64,000 bases of DNA from Chitinophaga pinensis (GTDB lineage: Bacteria > Bacteroidota > Bacteroidia > NS11-12g > UBA955). Under the pieces are notes generated by a model. The model had not been told where the DNA came from and ran no database searches. It was given only the letters and a program-made list of their open reading frames with translations. The stretch spans positions 124,001 through 188,000 of the forward strand of contig CAMDUE010000001.1 in NCBI GenBank assembly GCA_945877575.1. Reading direction: 5' to 3'. Position numbers and translations under genes: made by a program. Of the stretch, positions 52,906-60,926 are shown piece after piece (positions within the stretch are counted from its first letter, which is position 1; the number at the start of each line of letters is the position of its first letter).

Positions 52906-52913
52906 TAAATTTG
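52906..52913 (+). promoter_or_regulatory. -7 element (TAAATTTG) of the EVE-pyrR-pyrB unit
   Basis: Exact TAnnTTTG followed by C, 5 bases before the ATG at 52919, predicting a leaderless transcript. No -33 TTG at normal spacing. A pyrimidine-responsive leader or attenuator has no room here. Confidence 0.55.
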
Positions 52914-52918
52914 CATTA

Positions 52919-53332
52919 ATGAACTATTGGTTGATCAAATCAGAACCCTTTAAATATAGTTGGGAACAATTTGAAAAAGATCAGCAAACATTTTGGGATG
53001 GAGTAAGAAATTACCAAGCTCGAAACAATCTGCGTGAAATGAAATTTGGCGATCTTTGTCTTTTCTATCATTCAAATGAAGGAAAAGAAGTGGTTGGAAT
53101 TGCAGAAGTAATTAAAGAATCATATCAAGACCCAACAACAACTGACCAACAATGGGTGGTTGTAGAAGTTAGGCCACATTCTAAATTGAAAAACACAGTT
53201 ACTTTGAGCCAAATGAAATCAGATGAACGATTATCTCAAATGGGATTAGTTAAACAACCTAGGCTATCAGTAATTAAATTAACATCTCAAGAATTTGAGG
53301 CCATCTTAGAAATGTCAAACAATGCCCAATAA
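52919..53332 (+). CDS. EVE-domain protein
   Basis: A 137-residue PUA-like fold protein. The start MNYWLIKSEPFKYSWEQFEKD and the core WDGVRNYQARNNLREM and DLCLFYHSN are those of stand-alone EVE proteins, thought to bind modified bases in RNA or DNA. ATG 52919 fits the family and the promoter; the frame extends only to 52901. It overlaps pyrR by 11 bases, which links it to pyrimidine genes. Confidence 0.93.
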   Translation: MNYWLIKSEPFKYSWEQFEKDQQTFWDGVRNYQARNNLREMKFGDLCLFYHSNEGKEVVGIAEVIKESYQDPTTTDQQWVVVEVRPHSKLKNTVTLSQMKSDERLSQMGLVKQPRLSVIKLTSQEFEAILEMSNNAQ

Positions 53333-53873
53333 AGGTAAAATATTGCTCAGTTTGGATCATACAAAATTGATCCTGAAACGATTTGCATTAGAATTAATTG
53401 AAAAACATCACTCTTTTGATGATACTGCCATTATAGGACTTCAACCAAGAGGAATAGAATTGGCAAATGCGTTAAGACTCGAAATTGAAAATTTGATTGG
53501 TCACAACATTAAATACGGTCAATTGGATCACACGTTTTTTAGAGATGATATTGGAAGAGGTGAAATCCACATCCCAAAACCGTCTAAAATTGACTTTTCA
53601 ACTGAAAATCTAAACATCATTATTGTTGATGATGTGTTGTTTACTGGAAGAAGCGTTCGTTCGGCCATTGATGCAGTCATGAGTTTTGGTCGGCCTAAAA
53701 GAATTGAATTGTTGGTTTTAGTAGAGCGGTTATTTGAACGTGAATTACCAATAAAGCCAGATTATTACGGAGTACTTGTTGATAGTAGAAATACCAATAA
53801 TTACGTTAGAGTGGAATGGGAGGCTTCAAATGAAGTACAAGTTTGGCTTTTAGAAAATAAAGAACATGAGTAA
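53322..53873 (+). CDS. pyrR: PyrR-type phosphoribosyltransferase
   Basis: A 183-residue type I phosphoribosyltransferase. The PRPP motif is IIIVDDVLFTGRSVRSAID; the segment IGLQPRGIELAN and DHTFFRDD match PyrR. In Gram-positives PyrR binds pyr mRNA and also has uracil phosphoribosyltransferase activity. Here the only candidate target would be the coding region, since the transcript has almost no leader. It overlaps EVE upstream (11 bases) and pyrB downstream (8 bases). Confidence 0.9.
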   Translation: MPNKGKILLSLDHTKLILKRFALELIEKHHSFDDTAIIGLQPRGIELANALRLEIENLIGHNIKYGQLDHTFFRDDIGRGEIHIPKPSKIDFSTENLNIIIVDDVLFTGRSVRSAIDAVMSFGRPKRIELLVLVERLFERELPIKPDYYGVLVDSRNTNNYVRVEWEASNEVQVWLLENKEHE

Positions 53874-54789
53874 AAATGTGCATCATTTACTTGGTATCAA
53901 AGGCTTAGAAAAAGGTCAAATTGAAACCATTTTAGATACAGCCACCAATTTTTCAGAGTTATTACAGGCGCCGGTGAAAAAAACTCCCGCGCTCAGAGAT
54001 ATAACCATTGCCAATTTATTCTTTGAAAATTCTACAAGAACCAGGGTCTCATTTGAACTTGCAGAGAAAAGATTGGGTGCTGATATTATCAATTTTTCCT
54101 CTTCATCATCAAGCGTAAAAAAAGGAGAAACTCTCATTGATACAGTTAACAACATTTTATCAATGAAGGTTGATATGGTTGTAATGCGACACCCAGCTCC
54201 AGGTGCTTGTTTGTTTCTATCTAAGCATATTGATGCTCAAATAGTAAATGCAGGAGATGGCACTCATGAACATCCAACACAAGCTTTGTTAGACGCATTC
54301 TCAATCAAGCAAAAATTAGGAGATGTTGCAGGTAAAAAAGTAGTAATTGTAGGCGACATCAAACATTCAAGAGTAGCACTTAGTAATATTTATTGTTTGC
54401 AACTTCTTGGTGCCGAAGTGATGGTATGTGGTCCCGCAACTTTGATTCCCAAACATATTGAAAAATTAGGTGTTAAAGTATCGCACAATATCGATGAAGC
54501 CCTTAAATGGTGTGATGTGGCAAATATGTTGCGAATACAACTTGAAAGACAAGATCAACGATTCTTTCCATCACTCAGAGAATATTCAACGTTATATGGC
54601 TTGGATCTGAATCGTTTAAATAGATTAGATAAAGAAATTACTATCATGCACCCTGGACCCATAAATCGTGGAGTTGAAATTAGCAGTGATATAGCTGATA
54701 GTGAACACAGTATCATACTTCAACAAGTCGAAAATGGGGTAGCAGTCAGAATGTCGGTTTTATTTTTGTTGGCTCAACACAAATTATAA
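53866..54789 (+). CDS. pyrB: Aspartate carbamoyltransferase catalytic subunit
   Basis: Condenses carbamoyl phosphate with aspartate in pyrimidine synthesis. The 307-residue length is normal. The carbamoyl-phosphate motif FFENSTRTRVSFELAEKRLG includes STRTR; further motifs are GDGTHEHPTQALLD, VGDIKHSRVALSN and HPGPINRGVEI. No pyrI regulatory gene follows. It sits in a tight chain after EVE and pyrR, with asparaginase (which releases aspartate) 7 bases downstream. Confidence 0.97.
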   Translation: MSKNVHHLLGIKGLEKGQIETILDTATNFSELLQAPVKKTPALRDITIANLFFENSTRTRVSFELAEKRLGADIINFSSSSSSVKKGETLIDTVNNILSMKVDMVVMRHPAPGACLFLSKHIDAQIVNAGDGTHEHPTQALLDAFSIKQKLGDVAGKKVVIVGDIKHSRVALSNIYCLQLLGAEVMVCGPATLIPKHIEKLGVKVSHNIDEALKWCDVANMLRIQLERQDQRFFPSLREYSTLYGLDLNRLNRLDKEITIMHPGPINRGVEISSDIADSEHSIILQQVENGVAVRMSVLFLLAQHKL

Positions 54790-54796
54790 TTAAAAA

Positions 54797-55798
54797 GTGA
54801 ATCCTATTTTAGTAGAGTTATACAGAGGTGAGGTGAATGAGAGTTTTCACCGTGGAGTAGTTTGTGTGGTAAACGGCACGAATGAAATTGAATTTTCGAG
54901 AGGTGATATAAAACAAGTTTGTTATCCGCGAAGCGCAATGAAACTCTTTCAACACATCCCATTGATTGTTTCAGGTGCGTTTGATCATTTTAAATTCACC
55001 CTTCAAGAGCTCGCGGTTATGTGCGGTTCTCACAATGGGGAACACATGCATATGGAAGTAGTGGATGCCATTTTAAAGAAAATTGGACTTTCCGAATCTA
55101 ATCTTAAATGCGGAGCTCAAGCACCTACGCTAAAATCAGATTTATACCAACTAATCAAAAATGATTTAAAGCCCAGACAATTACATAATAACTGTAGTGG
55201 CAAGCACGCTGGCTTTCTTGCTTATTGTACTTTTAAAGGATTAGATTTCAATGATTATATTTCTACTAATTCTGAATTGCAAAAAGAAATAAAAAAAGTA
55301 GTGTCGGTTTTCTATGAATTTCCTGAGGACGAATTGAAATGTGGTATGGATGGTTGCAGTGCTCCAACATTTGCAATGCCTATTGTAAATCAAGCCATTG
55401 CATTTAAAAATCTAATAAGTCCAGCAGCGCATATCCCAGAAGAATATATAAAAGCAGCTGAAATCATTGTTAGTGCTTGCTCCGAATTTCCTGAAATGTT
55501 GGCGGGAACCAACAGATATTGTACGGATTTAATCAAAATCACTGAAGGCAGGATCATTGGTAAAACAGGCGCCGACGGGGTCTATTGTATTGCGGACAAA
55601 CAGAAGAATCTTGGAATATCCATTAAAATTGATGACGGCAAAATGGGTCCACAATATCAGGTTGCTCAAGAATTATTAAGCCATCTTGATTTGATATCCC
55701 CAGAAGAAATAAAACAACTTGAACCTTACCATGAATTCGAATTAAGTAATTTTTCAGGAAACATTGTAGGTAAATCAGTTGCGGTAAATTTTGAATGA
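54797..55798 (+). CDS. Asparaginase II-family protein
   Basis: A 333-residue protein of the asparaginase II family, distinct from AnsA/AnsB. It has a start-region VELYRGEVNESFHRGVVCVVNG, the core CGSHNGEHMHMEVV, NNCSGKHAGFLAYC and GMDGCSAPTFAMP, and a late KTGADGVYCIA. It probably hydrolyses asparagine to aspartate and ammonia in the cytoplasm. GTG start at 54797. It is coupled to pyrB (7-base gap) and overlaps the next gene (ATGA). Confidence 0.9.
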   Translation: MNPILVELYRGEVNESFHRGVVCVVNGTNEIEFSRGDIKQVCYPRSAMKLFQHIPLIVSGAFDHFKFTLQELAVMCGSHNGEHMHMEVVDAILKKIGLSESNLKCGAQAPTLKSDLYQLIKNDLKPRQLHNNCSGKHAGFLAYCTFKGLDFNDYISTNSELQKEIKKVVSVFYEFPEDELKCGMDGCSAPTFAMPIVNQAIAFKNLISPAAHIPEEYIKAAEIIVSACSEFPEMLAGTNRYCTDLIKITEGRIIGKTGADGVYCIADKQKNLGISIKIDDGKMGPQYQVAQELLSHLDLISPEEIKQLEPYHEFELSNFSGNIVGKSVAVNFE

Positions 55799-57498
55799 CT
55801 ATTTTAAGGCATCTTGCCATTGTTGCTGCGACAATGAGCCAGAGTTTATACTCGCAGTATCGATTAATAAAGGCGCATTCAATTATTGAAGATCGTTTGA
55901 TTTCTTCGAACTTAGAGGAATTTAATTCCATGAGATTTCATGTGCAATCTCCTGATTTACTTGCAAAATTGGCCCATTTAACGCCGTTAGATTCTATCAA
56001 GCACCTCAAGCATTTTTCAAATCAAGAATATCATTTTTTTGAATGGAACAATCCTGAGTACTTCGGAAATACCAGACAAGGTTTCGGAAATTGGAAATTG
56101 ACCCAAAAATTAGGCGAGCATTTTTTTTCGTCTCCCAATCGTGCATATTGCTGGGAATCAGAAGATAAATTAGATTACGTTGTTATTAATCCTATTTTAG
56201 ATCTACTATATAGCCCTAAAATGGGAAAAGCATTTGATACAACAGTGGTAAATGGGCGAGGAATTGAAGTTCAAGCGCAATTTTCCGATAAAATCACTCT
56301 TTACAGTCAGGCTTTTGTAAACCAATTTAATTACACTCAGAATTTAGATGATTTTTACACTCAGAATAAAGTTTACCAAGGCGTTACTTATTACCAAAGA
56401 TCTAAATATGGTTTAATATCGAATTTTTATGCAACCGGTTATATTCAAGCGAAAATCATTGAGAAGAAAAATTCTTACAATATTTCTTCTACTTTCGGTC
56501 ATGATCGACAATTCGTTGGTTCAGGGTATAGAAGTCTAATTTTGAGCAACTTTGCTCCACCTAGTTTATTTTTACAAGTAAATTATTCATTAGGACCTTT
56601 CAAATATCAGAATTTATTTAAAGAACTAGTTAGAGATATGACAGAGGACTCTTTTAGAGTGCTAAATAAAAAATTCCTAGCGATTCACAGAGGTTCATTG
56701 GAATTTAAAAAATTGAATTTCGAATTGGGTTTTTCTGAAATGATTATACATTCACGCACAAACAACCAATTTGATGCAAATTATTTTAATCCTATTATTC
56801 TGTATAGATCGGTTGAAAGAGATTTAGGTTCCCCAGACAATGCAATGTTGGCATTAGATTTTAAGTGGACGCCCAAAAAACAATGGTTAGTATATGGTCA
56901 ACTTCTTCTAGATGAATTAACCATGGGGAAAGTGATTAACCAAAAAAATTATTACGGCAATAAATTCGGTCAACAATTCGGTATATATTATTCTACGAAT
57001 TCTCGCAATACACAAATAAAAGACCAAGCATACGTGCAATTGGAATACAATAGAGTTCGTCCTCATACATATTCACACTTTAGCAGCAGTTATTACAGTC
57101 ATTTTAGTCATGCCTTGGCACATCCTTTAGAAAGTAATTTTAGAGAAATTGCATTGCGTGCATTTTGGATACCCGCTAAAATCCAAAAATTAGAAATAAA
57201 ATGTGTGGGTATTTTTGCTCAAAAAGGGCAGGATACCGCTGGATTGAATTTCGGGGGAAGTTTATTTAAATCATACAGAACAGCATATGATCGACAAAAC
57301 GCGATAATGCTTCAAGGTGCAAAGCAATCTATAATACAAACTCAATTAACGGCAAGATATTATTTGTTTCCAGGTGGAAGCATTGAATTAAACTATCAAC
57401 TAATGAAGAATGTTGGCTTCAATGCTTATACCAGAAACTATTTAGGATTTGGAATTAGATGGAATTTCTACGATCAACGAGATAATACCCTAAGATGA
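55795..57498 (+). CDS. RemB/Wzi-like outer-membrane beta-barrel protein
   Basis: A 567-residue exported protein with many alternating-hydrophobic strands. An N-terminal signal (MTILRHLAIVAATMSQSLYSQ) and the segment TFGHDRQFVGSGYRSLILSNFAPP match the Wzi/RemB pattern; RemB is a gliding-motility protein of Flavobacterium, and Wzi holds capsule on the cell surface. It ends in an aromatic strand (GIRWNFYDQRDN). Coupled to the asparaginase gene by ATGA. Function inferred only at fold level. Confidence 0.78.
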   Translation: MTILRHLAIVAATMSQSLYSQYRLIKAHSIIEDRLISSNLEEFNSMRFHVQSPDLLAKLAHLTPLDSIKHLKHFSNQEYHFFEWNNPEYFGNTRQGFGNWKLTQKLGEHFFSSPNRAYCWESEDKLDYVVINPILDLLYSPKMGKAFDTTVVNGRGIEVQAQFSDKITLYSQAFVNQFNYTQNLDDFYTQNKVYQGVTYYQRSKYGLISNFYATGYIQAKIIEKKNSYNISSTFGHDRQFVGSGYRSLILSNFAPPSLFLQVNYSLGPFKYQNLFKELVRDMTEDSFRVLNKKFLAIHRGSLEFKKLNFELGFSEMIIHSRTNNQFDANYFNPIILYRSVERDLGSPDNAMLALDFKWTPKKQWLVYGQLLLDELTMGKVINQKNYYGNKFGQQFGIYYSTNSRNTQIKDQAYVQLEYNRVRPHTYSHFSSSYYSHFSHALAHPLESNFREIALRAFWIPAKIQKLEIKCVGIFAQKGQDTAGLNFGGSLFKSYRTAYDRQNAIMLQGAKQSIIQTQLTARYYLFPGGSIELNYQLMKNVGFNAYTRNYLGFGIRWNFYDQRDNTLR

Positions 57499-57515
57499 TA
57501 GGGTAAACCATCATC
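57494..57515. terminator. Weak bidirectional hairpin at a tail-to-tail junction
   Basis: GATGAT (57494-57499) and ATCATC (57510-57515) pair, with two further GG/CC pairs inside. The structure covers the stop codons of both convergent genes. There is no T-tract on either side, so it is a poor terminator by the usual criteria. Confidence 0.25.
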
Positions 57516-59079
57516 ATTCAATCTTTCTGAAAATACGATCCCATCTAATAAAGCTCATTGAATTATCGCTCTTCGCTTTTGTTTCGTAGATCATATTATT
57601 TCCTTCAATGAGTGGCTCTCCAATGTCATTAATACCAATCACTTTTCTCAAAGAGAAGAAAGTAAACAATGGTTTTCCTAAAATGTGATCTTCGGGCACA
57701 TAACCCCACATTCTAGAATCATAACTATTGTAACGATTATCTCCCATCATCCAGTAATATCCATATTTAAATGTGTATTCTGAGATTTCAATTGTACCTC
57801 CATTTTTGTAAAAACGACCGTCCTGTTCGCTGATGTCCGCTTTTTCGTAAACATTAATTGCCGCTTTAAACCAATCCCAATTACCTTTTGTCAAGCGAAT
57901 TTTATCGCCTCTTTTAGGAAGATAGAACGGTCCAAAATTATTTAAATCCCAATTGTGCTTCAAATAAGCAGTATTCATGGTGTCTGGGAATAAATGACGG
58001 TTATAACCCTCATCAATGATATCTTCGAATAAACCACGAACACTCTTAACATTTCTGATTTTATCGGCATTTTCAGGCCAAGTATAAATATGGTAAGGAA
58101 TCAACATTTCACCTTGTTTTTTGGTGGATTCCAATATTTCAGGTGCTACTCGGTAAGGTATGGTATAATCTCCCAAATCGTTATTGACTAAAAAGTCTTG
58201 TGAAATAAACTCGTTCATCAATAATAGGTACCTTTTTTGTTGCTTTTTTACAGATGGCAGAGCTTTTCCATTCACATAAACCACAGCATCATTTATATAA
58301 ATAGAATCGCCTGGAATTCCTATGCAACGCTTTACATAATTATCTTTCTTATCAATTGGGAATCCTGCATCAGCTGGCCAGTTAAATACGATGACATCGT
58401 TATTTTTGATTTTGTACCAACCGGGTAGTCTCATGTATGGAAATTCCACTAATTCCGAATATGCTTTTAGTCCCATAATTTCTTTAGGAGCTAAAACTGG
58501 CACAGAGACTGGAGTCAAGGGTATTCTCATTCCTATGTTGGTTCTTGAAACAACTAAATAATCACCCACCATTAAATTAGATTCCATAGAAGGTGTTGGA
58601 ATTTGATATAAATCAAAAAATAAAGCGCGCATTCCACCAGCTACATAGGCAGCAAATAACAAGGCATCTGCCCACTCACGTCCGCCAGAAGATTTTTTAA
58701 GATTCTCGGTTCTCCAATCTTTATTTCCAGCAGCACCTACAAAGGCTAAGTTTTTATCAAACAATAAATAAGGGAAGTACGCAAACGTCAAAACAATACC
58801 TGCAAATTGTTCCCAGAATGTATTCTTTCCAAAGCTTCTGAGTAAGTCAAGTTTTATATTGAAACTAAATAGAATATTTAAACCCGGTATAACCATCCCC
58901 AACATATACCATTTGGGTCGATCAACTAATTTGATCCAAAACCACCAGTTCAGGATGGGAATCCATGCCAACAGTGGGTTTAACCCTGCAAGCTTGAACA
59001 TTCTTGAAAGTCCTAAACGAGTAAGAATGAAGGCTGCCGCCCAAATGGCGATAAATATCTGGAGATTAAAACTATCCAT
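57514..59079 (-). CDS. lepB: Signal peptidase I
   Basis: Removes signal peptides at the outer face of the inner membrane. At 521 residues it has the long Bacteroidota form, with several N-terminal helices (about residues 5-150) and a large catalytic domain. The nucleophile Ser is in QIPTPSMESNL (about 163), the general-base Lys in NYVKRCIGIPGDSIY (about 250), and the C-terminal motif is WMMGDNRYNSYDSRMWG. It lies after dapB with its own TACATTTG box 6 bases upstream. Confidence 0.95.
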   Translation of the reverse strand: MDSFNLQIFIAIWAAAFILTRLGLSRMFKLAGLNPLLAWIPILNWWFWIKLVDRPKWYMLGMVIPGLNILFSFNIKLDLLRSFGKNTFWEQFAGIVLTFAYFPYLLFDKNLAFVGAAGNKDWRTENLKKSSGGREWADALLFAAYVAGGMRALFFDLYQIPTPSMESNLMVGDYLVVSRTNIGMRIPLTPVSVPVLAPKEIMGLKAYSELVEFPYMRLPGWYKIKNNDVIVFNWPADAGFPIDKKDNYVKRCIGIPGDSIYINDAVVYVNGKALPSVKKQQKRYLLLMNEFISQDFLVNNDLGDYTIPYRVAPEILESTKKQGEMLIPYHIYTWPENADKIRNVKSVRGLFEDIIDEGYNRHLFPDTMNTAYLKHNWDLNNFGPFYLPKRGDKIRLTKGNWDWFKAAINVYEKADISEQDGRFYKNGGTIEISEYTFKYGYYWMMGDNRYNSYDSRMWGYVPEDHILGKPLFTFFSLRKVIGINDIGEPLIEGNNMIYETKAKSDNSMSFIRWDRIFRKIE

Positions 59080-59085
59080 AAGTTA

Positions 59086-59093
59086 CAAATGTA
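59086..59093 (-). promoter_or_regulatory. -7 element (TACATTTG) of lepB
   Basis: Exact TAnnTTTG match 6 bases before the ATG at 59079, within the 42-base gap after dapB. It predicts independent, leaderless transcription of lepB. Confidence 0.55.
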
Positions 59094-59121
59094 AATTCAA
59101 ATTTTATTAATTCGCTAATGT

Positions 59122-59841
59122 TCAAAGTTTGAGAAGGTCATTCATCGAAAAAACGCCTTTTTTACCAAACAAAAACTTGGCGGCATAGACCGCTCCTTGA
59201 GCAAAGCCCAATCGACTTTTTGCTTCATGTTTGATTTCAATAAAGTCAATGGCACTGTCCCATTTCACAATATGAGTTCCAGGTACATGCGGTTCTCTTA
59301 ATGCCTCAATGTATAACTCACCATTAGGTTCTAATGAAGTATTTGAATGCACTGTCCACTTATCGTAGTTGTGATTATTGGCACAAATTTGATTTGCTAA
59401 AGAGATCGCGGTTCCACTGGGTGCATCTTTTTTTTCTGTGTGATGGATTTCCTGCATTGAAGCAGAATATGGTGTTTGTTGATCCATCAATTTGGCTAGT
59501 AGTGCATTAATTTGAAAAAATATGTTAACACCAACTGAAAAATTTGAAGCGTAGAAAAGGCTTCCATTTTTTGAAATGGTCTGTTGTTTAACTTCATCAA
59601 ATTCATCATACCAACCTGTGGTTCCAACTATAATGGGTAATCCTAAATTATGTGCATGAAAAATGTGCTTAACGGCTAACTCAGGGATTGAAAATTCAAT
59701 TGCTACATCGGCATTTGTAGATGAACATTCTAAAAACGGATTGTGGGAATTATATCTCTCAACAACTTCAAAACCCATCTGGGAAGATAAACTTTCAATG
59801 GTTTTACCCATTTTACCAGCTCCAATAATTGCTACTTTCAC
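59122..59841 (-). CDS. dapB: 4-hydroxy-tetrahydrodipicolinate reductase
   Basis: NAD(P)H-dependent enzyme of the lysine/diaminopimelate pathway. The 239-residue length fits the shorter Bacteroidota form. Visible are the dinucleotide loop VAIIGAGKMGKTI, VGTTGWYDE, ASNFSVGVNIFF and the catalytic HHTEKKDAPSGTA motif. GTG start at 59841. A TATTTTTG box lies 4 bases before it. It is divergent from mltG, with a mirrored promoter, and works in the same pathway as dapD. Confidence 0.95.
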   Translation of the reverse strand: MKVAIIGAGKMGKTIESLSSQMGFEVVERYNSHNPFLECSSTNADVAIEFSIPELAVKHIFHAHNLGLPIIVGTTGWYDEFDEVKQQTISKNGSLFYASNFSVGVNIFFQINALLAKLMDQQTPYSASMQEIHHTEKKDAPSGTAISLANQICANNHNYDKWTVHSNTSLEPNGELYIEALREPHVPGTHIVKWDSAIDFIEIKHEAKSRLGFAQGAVYAAKFLFGKKGVFSMNDLLKL

Positions 59842-59845
59842 CTCG

Positions 59846-59853
59846 CAAAAATA
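59846..59853 (-). promoter_or_regulatory. -7 element (TATTTTTG) of dapB
   Basis: Exact TAnnTTTG followed by C, with 4 bases (CGAG) before the GTG start. It belongs to a 9-base inverted repeat: CGCAAAAAT at 59844-59852 mirrors ATTTTTGCG at 59895-59903, which lies before mltG. Confidence 0.55.
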
Positions 59854-59894
59854 CGGTTCAAAAAATTAAACTCTTTGATTTGAGAAAAAAGTTG

Positions 59895-59903
59895 ATTTTT
59901 GCG
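59895..59903 (+). promoter_or_regulatory. Candidate mltG -7 region, mirror of the dapB box
   Basis: ATTTTTGCG, within GATTTTTG (7/8 of TAnnTTTG), lies 12 bases before the mltG ATG. The same sequence, inverted, precedes dapB. Confidence 0.35.
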
Positions 59904-59915
59904 TTTTGTAAAAGT

Positions 59916-60926
59916 ATGAAGAAAAGCAAAAAGTGGGTAATTCTCTTGGTGTTAAGTGTAGTATTAATGGCAATAATTGCCATCTTTTTTTTACAAACTT
60001 CCAGCAATAAAAACCACCAAGAGGTTATAATTAAAAACAATTGGAATTCAGATAGTTTGAATAACTACTTCAATCAAAACTTTAATGTTGAGATGCCTTT
60101 AGGATTGTCATTTTGGGCCGAAAAAGCCGGATACAAAATCACACCGTGCAAGTTTTTTCTACCACCTAACAGTACTCCATTTAAAATTATTCGCTCATTG
60201 CGGGAAAACAGAAATCAAACCGTAAATCTTGTAATTATTCCTGGAATTTGGGCCGAAAGTTTGTGTGAAAGGGTTTCATCAAAATTGATATTAAACTATG
60301 GTGAATTACATCGTGAGTTGATCTCACCACAATTACTTTTAAACTACGGTTTTAGCGACACCACATGGCCAGCATTGTTTGTACCCAATACTTACAATAT
60401 ATCTGTGGGTGTATCAGTAGAAGGATTCTTTGATCGAATGAAAGCAGAACAAGAATTATTTTGGGATAGCATTCGAACTTCGAAATTGAAGAGTCAAGAT
60501 TTAACTCTTATCCAAGCGGTTACTATCGCTAGTTTGGTACAAAAAGAAAGTAATAAAAAAGCTGAATACATTCAGATTGCCGGTGTTTACATGAATCGAT
60601 TCAGAAAAGGCATGAAATTGCAAGCCGATCCTACAATTGTATTTGCAAAAGGTAAGGCTGAGCGGGTTAGGGGCAGAGAAGACTTATTTATCAATTCGCC
60701 TTATAACACATACATTCATAAAGGCTTACCTCCAGGACCTATATGTATTCCATCTGTAGAAGCTATTGATGCTGTTTTAAATTATACAGATCATGATTAT
60801 TTGTATTTCTGTGCCAAGTCTGACTTCTCAGGCTATCATATTTTCGAATCAGATTACAACAAACACAAAAAAAACGCCTCTGCTTTTCACAGGGCGTTGA
60901 ATAAAGAGGAGAAAAGACGTAAATAA
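59916..60926 (+). CDS. mltG: Endolytic murein transglycosylase MltG
   Basis: Cleaves nascent peptidoglycan strands near the inner membrane. The start MKKSKKWVILLVLSVVLMA gives an N-terminal membrane anchor (residues about 7-27); the open frame back to 59829 precedes the promoter. The YceG domain has the catalytic Glu in SLVQKESNKKAEY (about residue 211), QADPTIVFA, SPYNTYIHKGLPPGPI and FSGYHIFE. Its last codons hold, on the opposite strand, the terminator of the next gene. Confidence 0.95.
   Translation: MKKSKKWVILLVLSVVLMAIIAIFFLQTSSNKNHQEVIIKNNWNSDSLNNYFNQNFNVEMPLGLSFWAEKAGYKITPCKFFLPPNSTPFKIIRSLRENRNQTVNLVIIPGIWAESLCERVSSKLILNYGELHRELISPQLLLNYGFSDTTWPALFVPNTYNISVGVSVEGFFDRMKAEQELFWDSIRTSKLKSQDLTLIQAVTIASLVQKESNKKAEYIQIAGVYMNRFRKGMKLQADPTIVFAKGKAERVRGREDLFINSPYNTYIHKGLPPGPICIPSVEAIDAVLNYTDHDYLYFCAKSDFSGYHIFESDYNKHKKNASAFHRALNKEEKRRK
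60867..60898 (-). terminator. Intrinsic terminator of the T9SS/anchor-V gene, inside mltG
   Basis: On the minus strand, AACGCC...CAG-type arms (60890-60898 with 60873-60878 and 60880-60882, one bulged base) make a 9-bp stem with a 7-base loop, followed by eight T (60874-60867). It lies about 29 bases after the stop at 60927, within the 3' codons of the convergent mltG. Confidence 0.72.
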
